Positions 17,614 through 26,308 of a DNA stretch of 64,000 nt are shown here, piece after piece. Position 1 is the stretch's first letter; every line of letters begins with the position of its first letter. Origin of the DNA: Nitratireductor kimnyeongensis (GTDB lineage Bacteria; Pseudomonadota; Alphaproteobacteria; Rhizobiales; Rhizobiaceae); the NCBI RefSeq assembly GCF_019891395.1, contig NZ_CP078143.1, forward strand, positions 2,989,001 through 3,053,000, given 5' to 3'. The position numbers and the translations under genes are program-made. The notes beneath the pieces are model-generated. The model was not told the DNA's origin, searched no databases, and saw nothing but the letters and a program-made list of their open reading frames with translations.

Positions 17614-18813
17614 ATGGACGATGTCCCGCAGTGGACCGGCGCCCAGGCAAGTCGGTCGCCAGCCTGGGGAGCGGTGATTTCCATGGCGCTTGGCGTGTTC
17701 GGACTGGTGACGGCTGAGTTTCTGCCCGCAAGCCTTTTGACGCCCATGGCCCAGGAACTGGAAGTTTCGGAAGGGATGGCCGGCCAGGCGGTGACAGCCA
17801 CGGCCGTGGTGGCGCTGATAACGAGCCTGCTGGTTTCGGCTGCAACGCGTAACATTGATCGGCGGCATCTCTTGCTCGGCTTCACCGTGTCGCTGATGGC
17901 TTCGAACCTCATGGTGGCTTTTGCACCCAACATCACGGTGTTGCTCGTAGGGCGCATTCTCCTCGGTATCGGTCTGGGTGGTTTCTGGACCATGTCGACG
18001 GCGGTCGCCATGCGGCTGGTGCCGGATCCTTTGGTGCCGAGGGCGCTGTCGATGATCGTCAGCGGCGTGGCCGCCGCCACCATCATTGCCGCGCCTGTCG
18101 GCAGCTATGTGGGAGACATGTTCGGTTGGCGCAGTGTCTTTCTGCTGGGGACCGGGCTGGGCGTCATCACCTTCGTGGTCCAGTTTGCGACGCTGCCGGC
18201 CATAGCTCCCAATTCGACAACCCGGCTTCGCACGCTGCTCGATGTTTTGGTGCGGCCGGGCGTTGGAGTGGGCCTCTTGTCGGCGATGCTGGTCTTTTCC
18301 GGCCACTTCGCGTTCTTCACCTACCTCAGGCCGCATCTCGAAAACATCACGGAGGCAGGTATCACGGCGGTTTCCGGAATGCTGTTGGGCTTTGGTCTTG
18401 CCAATTTTCTGGGCTCGTTGTTCGGCGGTTTTCTAGTCGAGCGGAGTTTGCGCCGTACGTTGATGATCGTTCCGCTGGTGTTGAGCATTCTAGGCTTTGG
18501 GCTGATTTCGGTCGGATCCATGCCTGCGGCGAATGCAATGATAATTGCGTTCTGGGGGCTTGCTTTCGGCGCTGTTCCGGTTGGCTGGTCCACATGGTTG
18601 GCGCGCACCGTGCCCGATCAGGCCGAAAGTGCCGGCGGTCTGCTGGTGGCTGCCATCCAGCTTGCGATCGCCCTTGGAGCAGCCAGCGGCGGGTTGATTT
18701 TCGACGCCAGCGGCGCATACGGCGTGTTCAGTGCTGCAAGCATTGTTCTGTTTCTGGCGGCGGTCATGATCTTTGTCGGCGTTCGCCCCCGGACTGCTAT
18801 AGCCACCGCCTGA
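17614..18813 (+). CDS. MFS (DHA1) exporter, NepI/YdhP-like
   Basis: A 399-residue major facilitator with 12 predicted helices. It resembles the purine-ribonucleoside exporter NepI along its length as I recall that protein: VEFLPVSLLTPMAQDL corresponds to AEFLPASLLTPMAQEL, and GRACLGLALGGFWAMS corresponds to GRILLGIGLGGFWTMS. The VPVGWSTWLARTVPDQAESAG segment is also conserved. It would export a nucleoside or other small molecule by proton antiport, but the substrate is inferred from similarity only. It is divergent from the AraC regulator. The 89-base intergenic region contains two TTGCA-type repeats (around 17576 and 17597) that could be operator sites. Confidence 0.88.
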   Translation: MDDVPQWTGAQASRSPAWGAVISMALGVFGLVTAEFLPASLLTPMAQELEVSEGMAGQAVTATAVVALITSLLVSAATRNIDRRHLLLGFTVSLMASNLMVAFAPNITVLLVGRILLGIGLGGFWTMSTAVAMRLVPDPLVPRALSMIVSGVAAATIIAAPVGSYVGDMFGWRSVFLLGTGLGVITFVVQFATLPAIAPNSTTRLRTLLDVLVRPGVGVGLLSAMLVFSGHFAFFTYLRPHLENITEAGITAVSGMLLGFGLANFLGSLFGGFLVERSLRRTLMIVPLVLSILGFGLISVGSMPAANAMIIAFWGLAFGAVPVGWSTWLARTVPDQAESAGGLLVAAIQLAIALGAASGGLIFDASGAYGVFSAASIVLFLAAVMIFVGVRPRTAIATA

Positions 18814-18835
18814 TCTCCCATCAGCACGGCCCAGA

Positions 18836-18861
18836 CGAGGCGACGGGCAATCGTCGCCTCG
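18836..18861 (+). terminator. Hairpin after the MFS gene
   Basis: CGAGGCGAC (18836-18844) and GTCGCCTCG (18853-18861) form a perfect 9-bp stem with an 8-base loop, 22 bases downstream of the stop. It has no U-run. It probably ends or stabilises the exporter transcript before ppdK. Confidence 0.5.
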
Positions 18862-19051
18862 CATCGTGCGAAAGGCCCTGCCGCTCCGCCCTGATATTGC
18901 TGGCTGAAAAAATATTGTCTTCAATCGATAAAGCGGCGGATGGCGCGGAAGCCGGCCTTGCCTTGGCGCGCGCTGCCGCTTATCGCTGCGTCCCGTGGCC
19001 GGTGCAAAAAGGGTTCCAGCGCCGGCAAACCGACCGGAAGGGGAATGCAGC

Positions 19052-21727
19052 ATGACCAAGTGGGTCTATGTGTTTGGCGATGGGCGTGCCGAAGGCAGCG
19101 CGGGCGACAAGAATCTGCTCGGCGGCAAAGGTGCAAATCTTGCGGAGATGTGCAGCCTGGGGCTGCCGGTGCCGCCTGGCTTTACGATCACCACCGAACT
19201 TTGCTCCCACTACTATGCGAATGGCCGCACCTATCCGGACGATCTGAAAACACAGGTTGAGGCTGCTCTCGAAGAAGTAGGGCGTGTGGCTGGCCGCCGA
19301 TTTGGCGATGCTGACCAGCCGCTTCTGGTTTCGGTTCGTTCAGGCGCCCGAGCTTCCATGCCCGGCATGATGGACACGGTGCTCAATCTGGGCCTCAACG
19401 ATGCAACGGTTGAGGCGATTGCCGCGGAGGCGGGCGACGCGCGCTTTGCCTATGACAGCTATCGCCGGTTCATCCAGATGTACTGCAACGTGGTTCTCGG
19501 GCTCGACCATGATGTCTTCGAGGAGATACTCGAAGAGGAAAAGGCGCGGTTTGGCTATGAGGTCGACACGGAATTTTCCGCCGAGGACTGGCAGAGCATC
19601 ATCGTGCTCTACAAGCGGCGCATCGAAACCGAGCTGGGCGCGCCGTTTCCGCAGGACCCGCACGAGCAACTCTGGGGCGCGGTGGGTGCGGTGTTCTCCT
19701 CCTGGATGAACCCGCGTGCGGTGACCTATCGCCGGCTGCACGACATTCCCGAAAGCTGGGGCACGGCAGTGAACGTGCAAGCCATGGTGTTTGGCAATCG
19801 GGGTGAGGATTCAGCGACCGGCGTGGCCTTCACGCGCGACCCGTCCACCGGTGAAAAGGCGCTCTATGGCGAATTCCTCGTCAATGCACAAGGCGAGGAC
19901 GTGGTGGCAGGCATCCGCACGCCCCAAAATATCACCGAGGCGGCCAGGCTCGCTGCCGGCTCTGACAAGCCTTCGCTTGAAAAGCTCATGCCGGAGGCGT
20001 TCGCAAGTTTCATCCAGATCGCCGATACGCTGGAGCGGCACTATCGCGACATGCAGGACCTGGAATTCACCATCGAGCGTGGCAAATTATGGATGCTGCA
20101 GACCCGTTCGGGAAAACGCACGGCGAGTGCTGCTCTCAAGGTGGCGGTCGACATGGCGAATGAGGGCCTGATCACGAGGGAAGAGGCGGTGAGCCGTATT
20201 GACGCGGCATCGCTCGACCAGCTTTTGCATCCCACCATCGACCCTTCCGCCCCGCGCGACATCATCGGCATGGGGCTGCCGGCCTCCCCGGGAGCTGCCA
20301 CCGGCGAGATCGTGTTCTCTTCGGAGGCTGCCGAGGAAGCGAAGGCCGAAGGCCGCAGGGTGATCCTCGTGCGGGTGGAAACGAGCCCGGAAGACATTCA
20401 CGGCATGCATGCCGCGGAAGGCATTCTGACCACGCGTGGCGGCATGACGAGCCACGCGGCGGTGGTCGCGCGCGGTATGGGAAAGCCCTGTGTCTCAGGC
20501 GCCGGCTCCCTGCGCGTGGACCACAAGAAAGGTGTGCTCCTGGCCATGGGGCAGATGCTGAAGGCTGGCGATGTCATCACCATTGACGGATCGACAGGGC
20601 AGGTTCTGAAAGGCTCCGTGCCCATGCTGCAGCCGGAACTTTCGGGCGATTTCTCCACTATCATGGGTTGGGCGGACGAGGCGCGGCGCATGCGGGTGCG
20701 CGCCAATGCCGAAACGCCGGCGGATGCCCGCACTGCGCGATCGTTCGGCGCTGAAGGCATCGGCCTTTGCCGCACCGAGCACATGTTCTTTGAAGATGGC
20801 CGCATTCTTGCGATGCGCGAGATGATCGTCGCGGATACCGAAAGCGCGCGGCGCGCGGCACTTGCCAAGCTTCTGCCCATGCAGCGTTCAGATTTTGCTG
20901 AAATCTTCGAGGTCATGGCGGGGCTGCCCGTTACCATCCGACTGCTTGATCCACCGCTTCATGAGTTTCTGCCCAAGACCGAGGAAGAAATCGCCGAGGT
21001 GGCGGAGGCAATGGGTGTTTCGGCAGACAAGCTGCGCCAGCGCACCGAAGCACTGCACGAATTCAACCCTATGCTCGGCCATCGCGGCTGCCGGCTTGCA
21101 ATCTCCTATCCGGAGATTGCGGAGATGCAGGCGCGCGCCATCTTCGAGGCAGCCGCAGATGCAGCCGAAAAGGCCGGCAAGCCTGTGGTGCCGGAGATCA
21201 TGGTGCCGCTCGTGGGTATCTCCGCGGAGCTCACCTTCGTGAAGGACCGCGTCGACGCGGTCGCCAAAACGGTTATGGAGGAGCGGGGCGTCACGTTTGA
21301 CTATCTCGTGGGGACGATGATCGAATTGCCACGTGCTGCTCTCAGAGCGGATGAAATCGCCGCCGGCGCGGAGTTCTTTTCCTTCGGGACCAACGATCTC
21401 ACCCAGACCACGTTCGGCATTTCCCGGGATGACGCTGCCTCATTCCTGGAGACCTATCGTGCGCGCGGCATCATCGAGCAGGATCCGTTCGTTTCTCTTG
21501 ACGTGGACGGTGTGGGCGAACTGGTTCGGATTGCCTCCGCCAAGGGGCGGCAGGCTCGCTCTGAAATCAAGCTTGGCATCTGTGGAGAACACGGGGGCGA
21601 TCCCGCTTCGATCCGCTTCTGCGAGAGCGTAGGGCTCGATTACGTATCGTGCTCACCCTTCCGCGTTCCAATTGCGAGACTGGCTGCAGCTCAGGCTGCG
21701 ATCAGCGAAGCCAGGACCAGCGCCTAG
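19052..21727 (+). CDS. ppdK: Pyruvate, phosphate dikinase
   Basis: An 891-residue enzyme interconverting pyruvate + ATP + Pi and phosphoenolpyruvate + AMP + PPi. The ATP-grasp N-terminus has GGKGANLAEMCSLGLPVPPGF and RSGARASMPGMMDTVLNLG. The swivelling phosphohistidine domain has GGMTSHAAVVARGMGKPCVSG, with the catalytic His near residue 467. The TIM-barrel PEP domain has GLCRTEHMFF and a C-terminal LGICGEHGGDP carrying the catalytic Cys. Length and domain order are normal. The ATG at 19052 follows an AAGGGG-type ribosome site; the open frame starts earlier at 18995. PpdK in alphaproteobacteria serves gluconeogenic or anaplerotic flow. No regulatory protein gene is adjacent. Confidence 0.97.
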   Translation: MTKWVYVFGDGRAEGSAGDKNLLGGKGANLAEMCSLGLPVPPGFTITTELCSHYYANGRTYPDDLKTQVEAALEEVGRVAGRRFGDADQPLLVSVRSGARASMPGMMDTVLNLGLNDATVEAIAAEAGDARFAYDSYRRFIQMYCNVVLGLDHDVFEEILEEEKARFGYEVDTEFSAEDWQSIIVLYKRRIETELGAPFPQDPHEQLWGAVGAVFSSWMNPRAVTYRRLHDIPESWGTAVNVQAMVFGNRGEDSATGVAFTRDPSTGEKALYGEFLVNAQGEDVVAGIRTPQNITEAARLAAGSDKPSLEKLMPEAFASFIQIADTLERHYRDMQDLEFTIERGKLWMLQTRSGKRTASAALKVAVDMANEGLITREEAVSRIDAASLDQLLHPTIDPSAPRDIIGMGLPASPGAATGEIVFSSEAAEEAKAEGRRVILVRVETSPEDIHGMHAAEGILTTRGGMTSHAAVVARGMGKPCVSGAGSLRVDHKKGVLLAMGQMLKAGDVITIDGSTGQVLKGSVPMLQPELSGDFSTIMGWADEARRMRVRANAETPADARTARSFGAEGIGLCRTEHMFFEDGRILAMREMIVADTESARRAALAKLLPMQRSDFAEIFEVMAGLPVTIRLLDPPLHEFLPKTEEEIAEVAEAMGVSADKLRQRTEALHEFNPMLGHRGCRLAISYPEIAEMQARAIFEAAADAAEKAGKPVVPEIMVPLVGISAELTFVKDRVDAVAKTVMEERGVTFDYLVGTMIELPRAALRADEIAAGAEFFSFGTNDLTQTTFGISRDDAASFLETYRARGIIEQDPFVSLDVDGVGELVRIASAKGRQARSEIKLGICGEHGGDPASIRFCESVGLDYVSCSPFRVPIARLAAAQAAISEARTSA

Positions 21728-22137
21728 CGTTCTTCGATATCAGCGAGTTCGGCGTGAAATGCGCCGTGCTCACTGACATCCAGAGCTTCGTAGGAGGTAG
21801 ACGCGCCGGCACCATACCGCCGTCAGGCTCGCCTGCGCAGGTCAGTCGCCAATCGGTGGCGTCGAGCTTATAGGGGCAGTGGGTTTTGGCCGGGTTTGCA
21901 TGAGGCGCGCAAAATTGATGCCCATGAAAGGGATGCAAAGCACGTCCGAGCACATGCTTTCGCACAGAATTTTCGCGTTCTTCCTCACTGCGATCTCACT
22001 GCTATGCCGGGTCCATCTGTCAGAACGGTGACGGATTTCGATGGTCAATCAAGACGACCGTTCCATGTGGAGGGAAGGCTGTCGATTTCCGCACACTCCT
22101 CGCCAAGGAGCGACGTCTTGCTACGCGATGTGCTGCA
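21728..22137. other. Intergenic interval with no supportable gene
   Basis: 410 bases between ppdK and a small hypothetical gene. Short minus-strand frames exist (about 60-85 codons), but they overlap one another and are rich in Cys, His, Pro and Arg, as expected of non-coding GC-rich DNA. No tRNA, terminator or repeat was recognised. Confidence 0.5.
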
Positions 22138-22500
22138 CTACTGCGCACCATTCAGACTTGTCATGAGACCAGCATAGGCGTTGACAATCCGGGCTACCGG
22201 CAGGTCGCTCCGCTCGATGTCCTCAACCTCGAGCGAGCCGCCGCCCGACCGTTGCACGACAAGAGCATAGGCGGGCTCGTCGTGCTCCTCCACAACGACA
22301 GCGGCCACCCAGTCGCAATCGTTCATTCCGTCGAGCCGCATATGAAAAAGCAAGCGTCCGTTTGTCTGCCCCAGCGCCTGTCGGACGGCACCTTCGAAAC
22401 CGAGATCGACGAAATCCTGATGCTTTAGAGCGAGCTCCAGCTCAACCAGTTCCAGCGAGCTTGACGTTGTTTTATCGTGTTCTGGAAGCACTGTTTGCAT
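22138..22500 (-). CDS. Small hypothetical protein
   Basis: A 120-residue acidic protein with a balanced composition (low Arg and Cys, many Val, Leu, Glu and Asp), which suggests a real gene. A GAGG lies 7 bases before the ATG at 22500. The middle part reads like a small alpha/beta domain (LLFHMRLDGMNDCDWVAAVVVEEHDEPAYALVVQR). I do not recognise the family. It stands alone on the minus strand, divergent from the DUF1499 gene by 289 bases. Confidence 0.6.
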   Translation of the reverse strand: MQTVLPEHDKTTSSSLELVELELALKHQDFVDLGFEGAVRQALGQTNGRLLFHMRLDGMNDCDWVAAVVVEEHDEPAYALVVQRSGGGSLEVEDIERSDLPVARIVNAYAGLMTSLNGAQ

Positions 22501-22639
22501 GGCGGAACCTCACAACCTTCACCCACGCACTCCCTCCGCCCGTTTCATTCTGCTGGTCAGCATGGCCGGAATGTGGCGCGTTATCCTCACAGAACCAAAC
22601 GCTTTCGCGGGCAGAACGTTGCATGGGATCTCACATGTC

Positions 22640-22675
22640 ATGGGGTCGAATATGGGGTCGAAGATGGGGTTGAAT
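22640..22675. repeat. Three tandem 12-bp units
   Basis: ATGGGGTCGAAT, ATGGGGTCGAAG and ATGGGGTTGAAT follow one another without gaps, upstream of the DUF1499 gene. Two units differ at the last base and the third at the eighth. No gene is likely here. Confidence 0.7.
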
Positions 22676-22789
22676 CAGTTTCGCAGCCAAACGGCGCAAG
22701 AGATTGCAACTTCAAGGAATATACACCAACCACATTTCCCGTTGGCGCGCATTGCGTTAAGAGGGCCTATCGTCCGCTGCAAGACAGGC

Positions 22790-23584
22790 ATGGTCCATCA
22801 CATGAACGCAATTCTGGTACCGCAACGAGCACCGGCCGCTCCGTGGAGTCTCAGGTTTGCAGTGTTTGCGGCAGTGTTGCTTGCCGTGTCGGGAGCCGGA
22901 CACCGGTTCGGTCTGGTGGAGACGGTTCCCTTCTTCTGGCTGCTCGGGATCAGCGGCATGCTTGCCTTTGCCGGTCTGGCGCTTGGTGTGATCGCGCTGG
23001 TGCAGATATGGGAGCACGGTTCGTCGGGTGCCTCGGTCGCCAGTGCCGGCATATTGATTGCCGCCATAGCGCTCGCCCCCTATGGGGTTTCGGCGCTCCG
23101 TCTTGTGGGGCATCCGCGATTGATCGACATCTCCACCGACCTCGATCATCCTCCAGAAATGCCATTCGCGGTGGCTGCGCGGAGGGGAGGCATGAATGCG
23201 GTTGCGACGAGCATTTCCCAAGAGGATCGCGCGCTGCAGGAAGCAGCATACCCTGAAGTTGCCGGGCGTCGTTATGAACACACGGCCGACAAGGTTCTTG
23301 AGGTGGTGCGTTCCATGATGCAGGACAGAGGATGGCAGCCCCGTGGGCCGCAAGGCCAGCAACTGGCTGGCGGCAGCAGCTCCCTGGAAGGCTTGGCTCA
23401 TTCGTTCTTCCTGGGATTTCCGGCAGACGTTGCAATTCGCATCGAAGACGATCAGACGGCTACCTTTGTGGATATGCGCTCCACATCGCGCTACGCACGT
23501 CATGATCTGGGGGACAATGCTGCTCGCATCCAGCGGTTTCTCAACGAGCTCGACGAAAGAATGGCATTGCTGGCCGCAATTTAG
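22790..23584 (+). CDS. DUF1499 domain membrane protein
   Basis: A 264-residue protein. The N-terminal half has about three membrane segments (LRFAVFAAVLLAVSGAGHRF, WLLGISGMLAFAGLALGVIALV, VASAGILIAAIALAPYGVSA). The C-terminal half is a DUF1499 domain (DISTDLDHPPEMPFA..., then ALLGFPADVAIRIEDDQTATFVDMRSTSRYARHDLGDNAARIQRFL, with the hallmark DMRS-S-R--HDLG-NA pattern). Function is unknown. Possible starts are the ATG at 22790 or the ATG at 22802; neither has a strong ribosome site. The frame is open further upstream through the tandem-repeat region, but that part looks non-coding. Convergent with the MBL hydrolase. Confidence 0.85.
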   Translation: MVHHMNAILVPQRAPAAPWSLRFAVFAAVLLAVSGAGHRFGLVETVPFFWLLGISGMLAFAGLALGVIALVQIWEHGSSGASVASAGILIAAIALAPYGVSALRLVGHPRLIDISTDLDHPPEMPFAVAARRGGMNAVATSISQEDRALQEAAYPEVAGRRYEHTADKVLEVVRSMMQDRGWQPRGPQGQQLAGGSSSLEGLAHSFFLGFPADVAIRIEDDQTATFVDMRSTSRYARHDLGDNAARIQRFLNELDERMALLAAI

Positions 23585-23596
23585 CCAGAGGCGGCA

Positions 23597-24502
23597 TCAG
23601 CCAGGCAGGTAGACAGCTTCGATGGATGGCTCCGATTGCGTCTTCACCGCGCCACGCGCAACAAGATCTTCCAGATGAGCGAGCACCGAAAGCGCCGCTG
23701 CCCCATGCAATCTGGGATCCGTGTCCCGATATATGGAACCGACCATCTCGTGGATTGTCCGGTCTCCGCGCGTAACGCGATCCAGAATTGCACGCTCGCG
23801 CATTTTGCGGTGGGCCTTCAATCCACGCATGAAGCGCTGCGGGTTTTTCACCCTGCCACCATGACCGGGAAAGAACACAGTGTCATCCCGCGCCAGCAGT
23901 CGGTCAAGCGAGGCCATGTAGTCCGACATGGCTCCATCGGGCGGTGCGACGATGGAAGTCGCCCAGGCCATGACGTGATCCGCGGAAAAGAGAATACCGG
24001 TGCCTTCAAGCGCAAACGCGGCATGGTTGGCCGCATGGCCGGGTGTATGAATGGCCCGAATGGCCCAGCCGTCGCCCTCGACAAGTTCGTCGTCGGCGAG
24101 CGCGTGGTCCGGTGCAAAGTCCGTATCCGCACTTGCATCCAGCGGATTGGTCTCACCGATCCTCAGTGGCCGGGCAGCGCGGTGCGGGCCCTCTGCACAG
24201 ACGAGCGCTCCGGTTTCGCGCGCCAGGCTTGCGGCGAGTGGCGAGTGGTCGCGATGTGTATGGCTGACGAAGATATGGCTGACCGGCCTTCCATCGATAG
24301 CCTTGAGAAGTGACTTCAAATGGGCTTCGTCCTCGGGTCCCGGGTCGATAACGGCGAGGGTGGATTTCCCGACGATGTAGCTGTTTGTGCCGTGGAAGGT
24401 AAAGGCACTCGGATTGTTGACCGTAACACGCAACACATCCGCCGCCACATGGATCGCCTCGCCATAGGCGGGGTCGAAACGCGTTTCAAATTCGAGAGCC
24501 AT
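23597..24502 (-). CDS. MBL-fold metallo-hydrolase
   Basis: A 301-residue metallo-beta-lactamase-fold enzyme. The metal motif HxHxDH is SHTHRDHS. A further ligand His is in IHTPGHAANHAAF, an Asp is in FSADHVMAW and a last His in FPGHGGRV. The C-terminal ~80 residues form a winged-helix-like extension typical of the group 'MBL fold with DNA-binding tail' (MREERAILDRV...HEMVGSIYRDTDPRLHGAAALSVLAHLEDL), as in LACTB2-type hydrolases. The ATG at 24502 is chosen because upstream codons do not fit. Function is probably hydrolysis of an ester or phosphoester; the substrate is unknown. Divergent from bioY. Confidence 0.88.
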   Translation of the reverse strand: MALEFETRFDPAYGEAIHVAADVLRVTVNNPSAFTFHGTNSYIVGKSTLAVIDPGPEDEAHLKSLLKAIDGRPVSHIFVSHTHRDHSPLAASLARETGALVCAEGPHRAARPLRIGETNPLDASADTDFAPDHALADDELVEGDGWAIRAIHTPGHAANHAAFALEGTGILFSADHVMAWATSIVAPPDGAMSDYMASLDRLLARDDTVFFPGHGGRVKNPQRFMRGLKAHRKMRERAILDRVTRGDRTIHEMVGSIYRDTDPRLHGAAALSVLAHLEDLVARGAVKTQSEPSIEAVYLPG

Positions 24503-24629
24503 TGGCAGGTTGCCCGGAAACAGTGAGGACTGCACGGCACGAAGCCGCATTCAGGTTGCCGCATATCATGGAAGCTTCTATAGGAGAAGGAACGCGCAAT
24601 ATTTCGCAAAGAGCCTGAATGGAGGAGCC

Positions 24630-25235
24630 ATGTCGCTCGCTATCGCCTCAAAATCCCTCGTTTCGCGGTCACTTCCGCACAATGCCACGCAGCGGCTGAT
24701 CACGCAGCTGTTCCTCGCCATCGGCGGGACGCTGATTCTCGCCCTCTCGGCAAAGACCCGTGTCGTGCTTGGGCCGGTCGATCTTTCCCTTCAGACACTC
24801 GCTGTTCTCGTCATTGGCGCGACGTTCGGCATGCGCCTCGGTGTGGCGACGCTTCTCCTCTACATGGCTGAAGGCGCCATGGGACTTCCCGTGTTTCAGG
24901 GAACGCCAGAAAAGGGAATCGGCTTTGCCTACATGATGGGGCCAACCGGCGGCTATCTGCTCGGGTTTGTGGCAATGGCGGCAATTGCCGGCTGGGCCGC
25001 CGACCGGGGTTGGGACCACAACCCGCTGAAGCTTGGCGGTGCAATGCTGGTGGCTGAATTCGCTATGATGACCCTTGGATTTGCCTGGCTTGCCGGGTTT
25101 ATCGGCGCGGAAAATGCCTGGCAGTTCGGCGTCGCGCCGTTCATCCTGCCCGACTTGATCAAGGTGGCCCTTGCCGCCTGTTTCATGCCGGCAGCGTGGG
25201 CCTTGCTGCGCGGTCTGGGAGGCTCAGGGCGCTAA
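24630..25235 (+). CDS. bioY: Biotin transporter substrate-binding component BioY
   Basis: A 201-residue integral membrane S-component of an ECF-type biotin transporter. About six helices are visible, including VDLSLQTLAVLVIGATFGMRLGVATLLLYMAEGAMGLPVF and the conserved GPTGGYLLGFVAMAAIAGW. The ATG at 24630 is preceded by GGAGGAG at good spacing. The energising genes bioM and bioN are not adjacent, and solo BioY is known to work in some alphaproteobacteria. I looked for a BioR box upstream and did not find a convincing one. A terminator-like hairpin follows the stop. Confidence 0.93.
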   Translation: MSLAIASKSLVSRSLPHNATQRLITQLFLAIGGTLILALSAKTRVVLGPVDLSLQTLAVLVIGATFGMRLGVATLLLYMAEGAMGLPVFQGTPEKGIGFAYMMGPTGGYLLGFVAMAAIAGWAADRGWDHNPLKLGGAMLVAEFAMMTLGFAWLAGFIGAENAWQFGVAPFILPDLIKVALAACFMPAAWALLRGLGGSGR

Positions 25236-25272
25236 GCCTTCGAGACCTTGTAGACAAAGAAACCTGTTTGTG

Positions 25273-25306
25273 TCGGGCCGGATGGTGATGTCTGGCCCGA
25301 TTTCTT
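25273..25306 (+). terminator. Rho-independent terminator after bioY
   Basis: TCGGGCCGGA (25273-25282) pairs with TCTGGCCCGA (25291-25300), one G-T pair included, around an 8-base loop, followed by TTTCTT (25301-25306). This is a good intrinsic terminator 37 bases after bioY and 12 bases before galE. Confidence 0.7.
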
Positions 25307-25318
25307 GAGGGGACGAGA

Positions 25319-26308
25319 ATGAGTGTTTTGGTCACCGGTGGGGCCGGTTACATTGGCAGCCACATGGTATGGGAACTGCTGGATCATGGGGAAGAGGTTG
25401 TCGTTCTTGACCGTCTGAGCACCGGCTTCGATTGGGCGGTGGCAGGAGCTGCGACCCTGGTTGTCGGGGACATTGCCGACCAGGAGCTGGTGGAGAATGT
25501 CATTCGCGAGCACGAAGTCGATTCGATCATCCATTTCGCCGGATCCATTATCGTTCCTGAATCGGTATCGGATCCGCTGGGTTACTACCTCAACAATACG
25601 GTAAAATCCCGCAGCCTCATCGAGAGTGCTGTCCGGTGCGGCGTGCGGCACTTCATCTTCTCCTCCACGGCAGCGGTCTATGGCAGCCCGAAACACTTTC
25701 CAGTGGGAGAGGACACGGAACTGCGGCCGGAATCACCCTACGGCACATCGAAAATGATGACCGAACTGATGTTGCGCGATTGTGCGGCTGCTTATGATTT
25801 CGATTACACGGTGCTGCGTTATTTCAACGTGTCAGGGGCGGATCCCGAACAGCGCACAGGTCAATCCACGAAAGGCGCGACCCACCTGATCAAGGTCGCG
25901 TGCGAGACTGCCACGGGCAAGCGCCCCCACATGGAAGTGTTCGGCACGGATTATGATACGCCGGATGGGACCTGCGTTCGCGACTACATTCATGTCTCCG
26001 ATCTTGTGAACGCGCATTATCTTGCGCTCAAGCGCATGCGTAATGGAAAAGGCAGCCTCGTTGCCAATTGCGGTTACGGAAACGGTTATTCGGTGCTCGA
26101 AGTCATCAATGCGGTGAAGGATGTGGCCCAGAAGGATTTCGAGGTGCGTGTTTCAGGGCGCCGGCCGGGCGACGCAGTGGCGATCGTCGCCGAAGCCGAG
26201 CGGTGCAGGCAAGAACTGGACTGGAAGCCACGCTTCGATGATTTGAACACAATCGTGGAGCACGCGCTCAACTGGGAAAACAAACTCGCAAGACGGAACC
26301 GGGAATGA
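25319..26308 (+). CDS. galE: UDP-glucose 4-epimerase
   Basis: A 329-residue short-chain dehydrogenase-like epimerase interconverting UDP-glucose and UDP-galactose. The NAD-binding motif TGGAGYIGSH is near the N-terminus, the catalytic Ser is in FIFSSTAAVYG, and the catalytic YxxxK is YGTSK (SPYGTSKMM). The C-terminus has the GalE-type VRDYIHVSDLVNAHYLAL and RRPGDAVAIVAEAERC. In rhizobia this gene (also called exoB) supplies UDP-galactose for exopolysaccharide and lipopolysaccharide. It overlaps the O-antigen-ligase-like gene by 4 bases (ATGA), so the two are translated together. Confidence 0.95.
   Translation: MSVLVTGGAGYIGSHMVWELLDHGEEVVVLDRLSTGFDWAVAGAATLVVGDIADQELVENVIREHEVDSIIHFAGSIIVPESVSDPLGYYLNNTVKSRSLIESAVRCGVRHFIFSSTAAVYGSPKHFPVGEDTELRPESPYGTSKMMTELMLRDCAAAYDFDYTVLRYFNVSGADPEQRTGQSTKGATHLIKVACETATGKRPHMEVFGTDYDTPDGTCVRDYIHVSDLVNAHYLALKRMRNGKGSLVANCGYGNGYSVLEVINAVKDVAQKDFEVRVSGRRPGDAVAIVAEAERCRQELDWKPRFDDLNTIVEHALNWENKLARRNRE

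Noticed and set aside
21702..21965. 87-codon minus-strand frame
   Set aside because: Overlaps the ppdK end and another out-of-frame reading; composition is not protein-like.
24503..24629. BioR operator upstream of bioY
   Set aside because: No clear TTAT-N-ATAA palindrome; the best match lacks symmetric arms.
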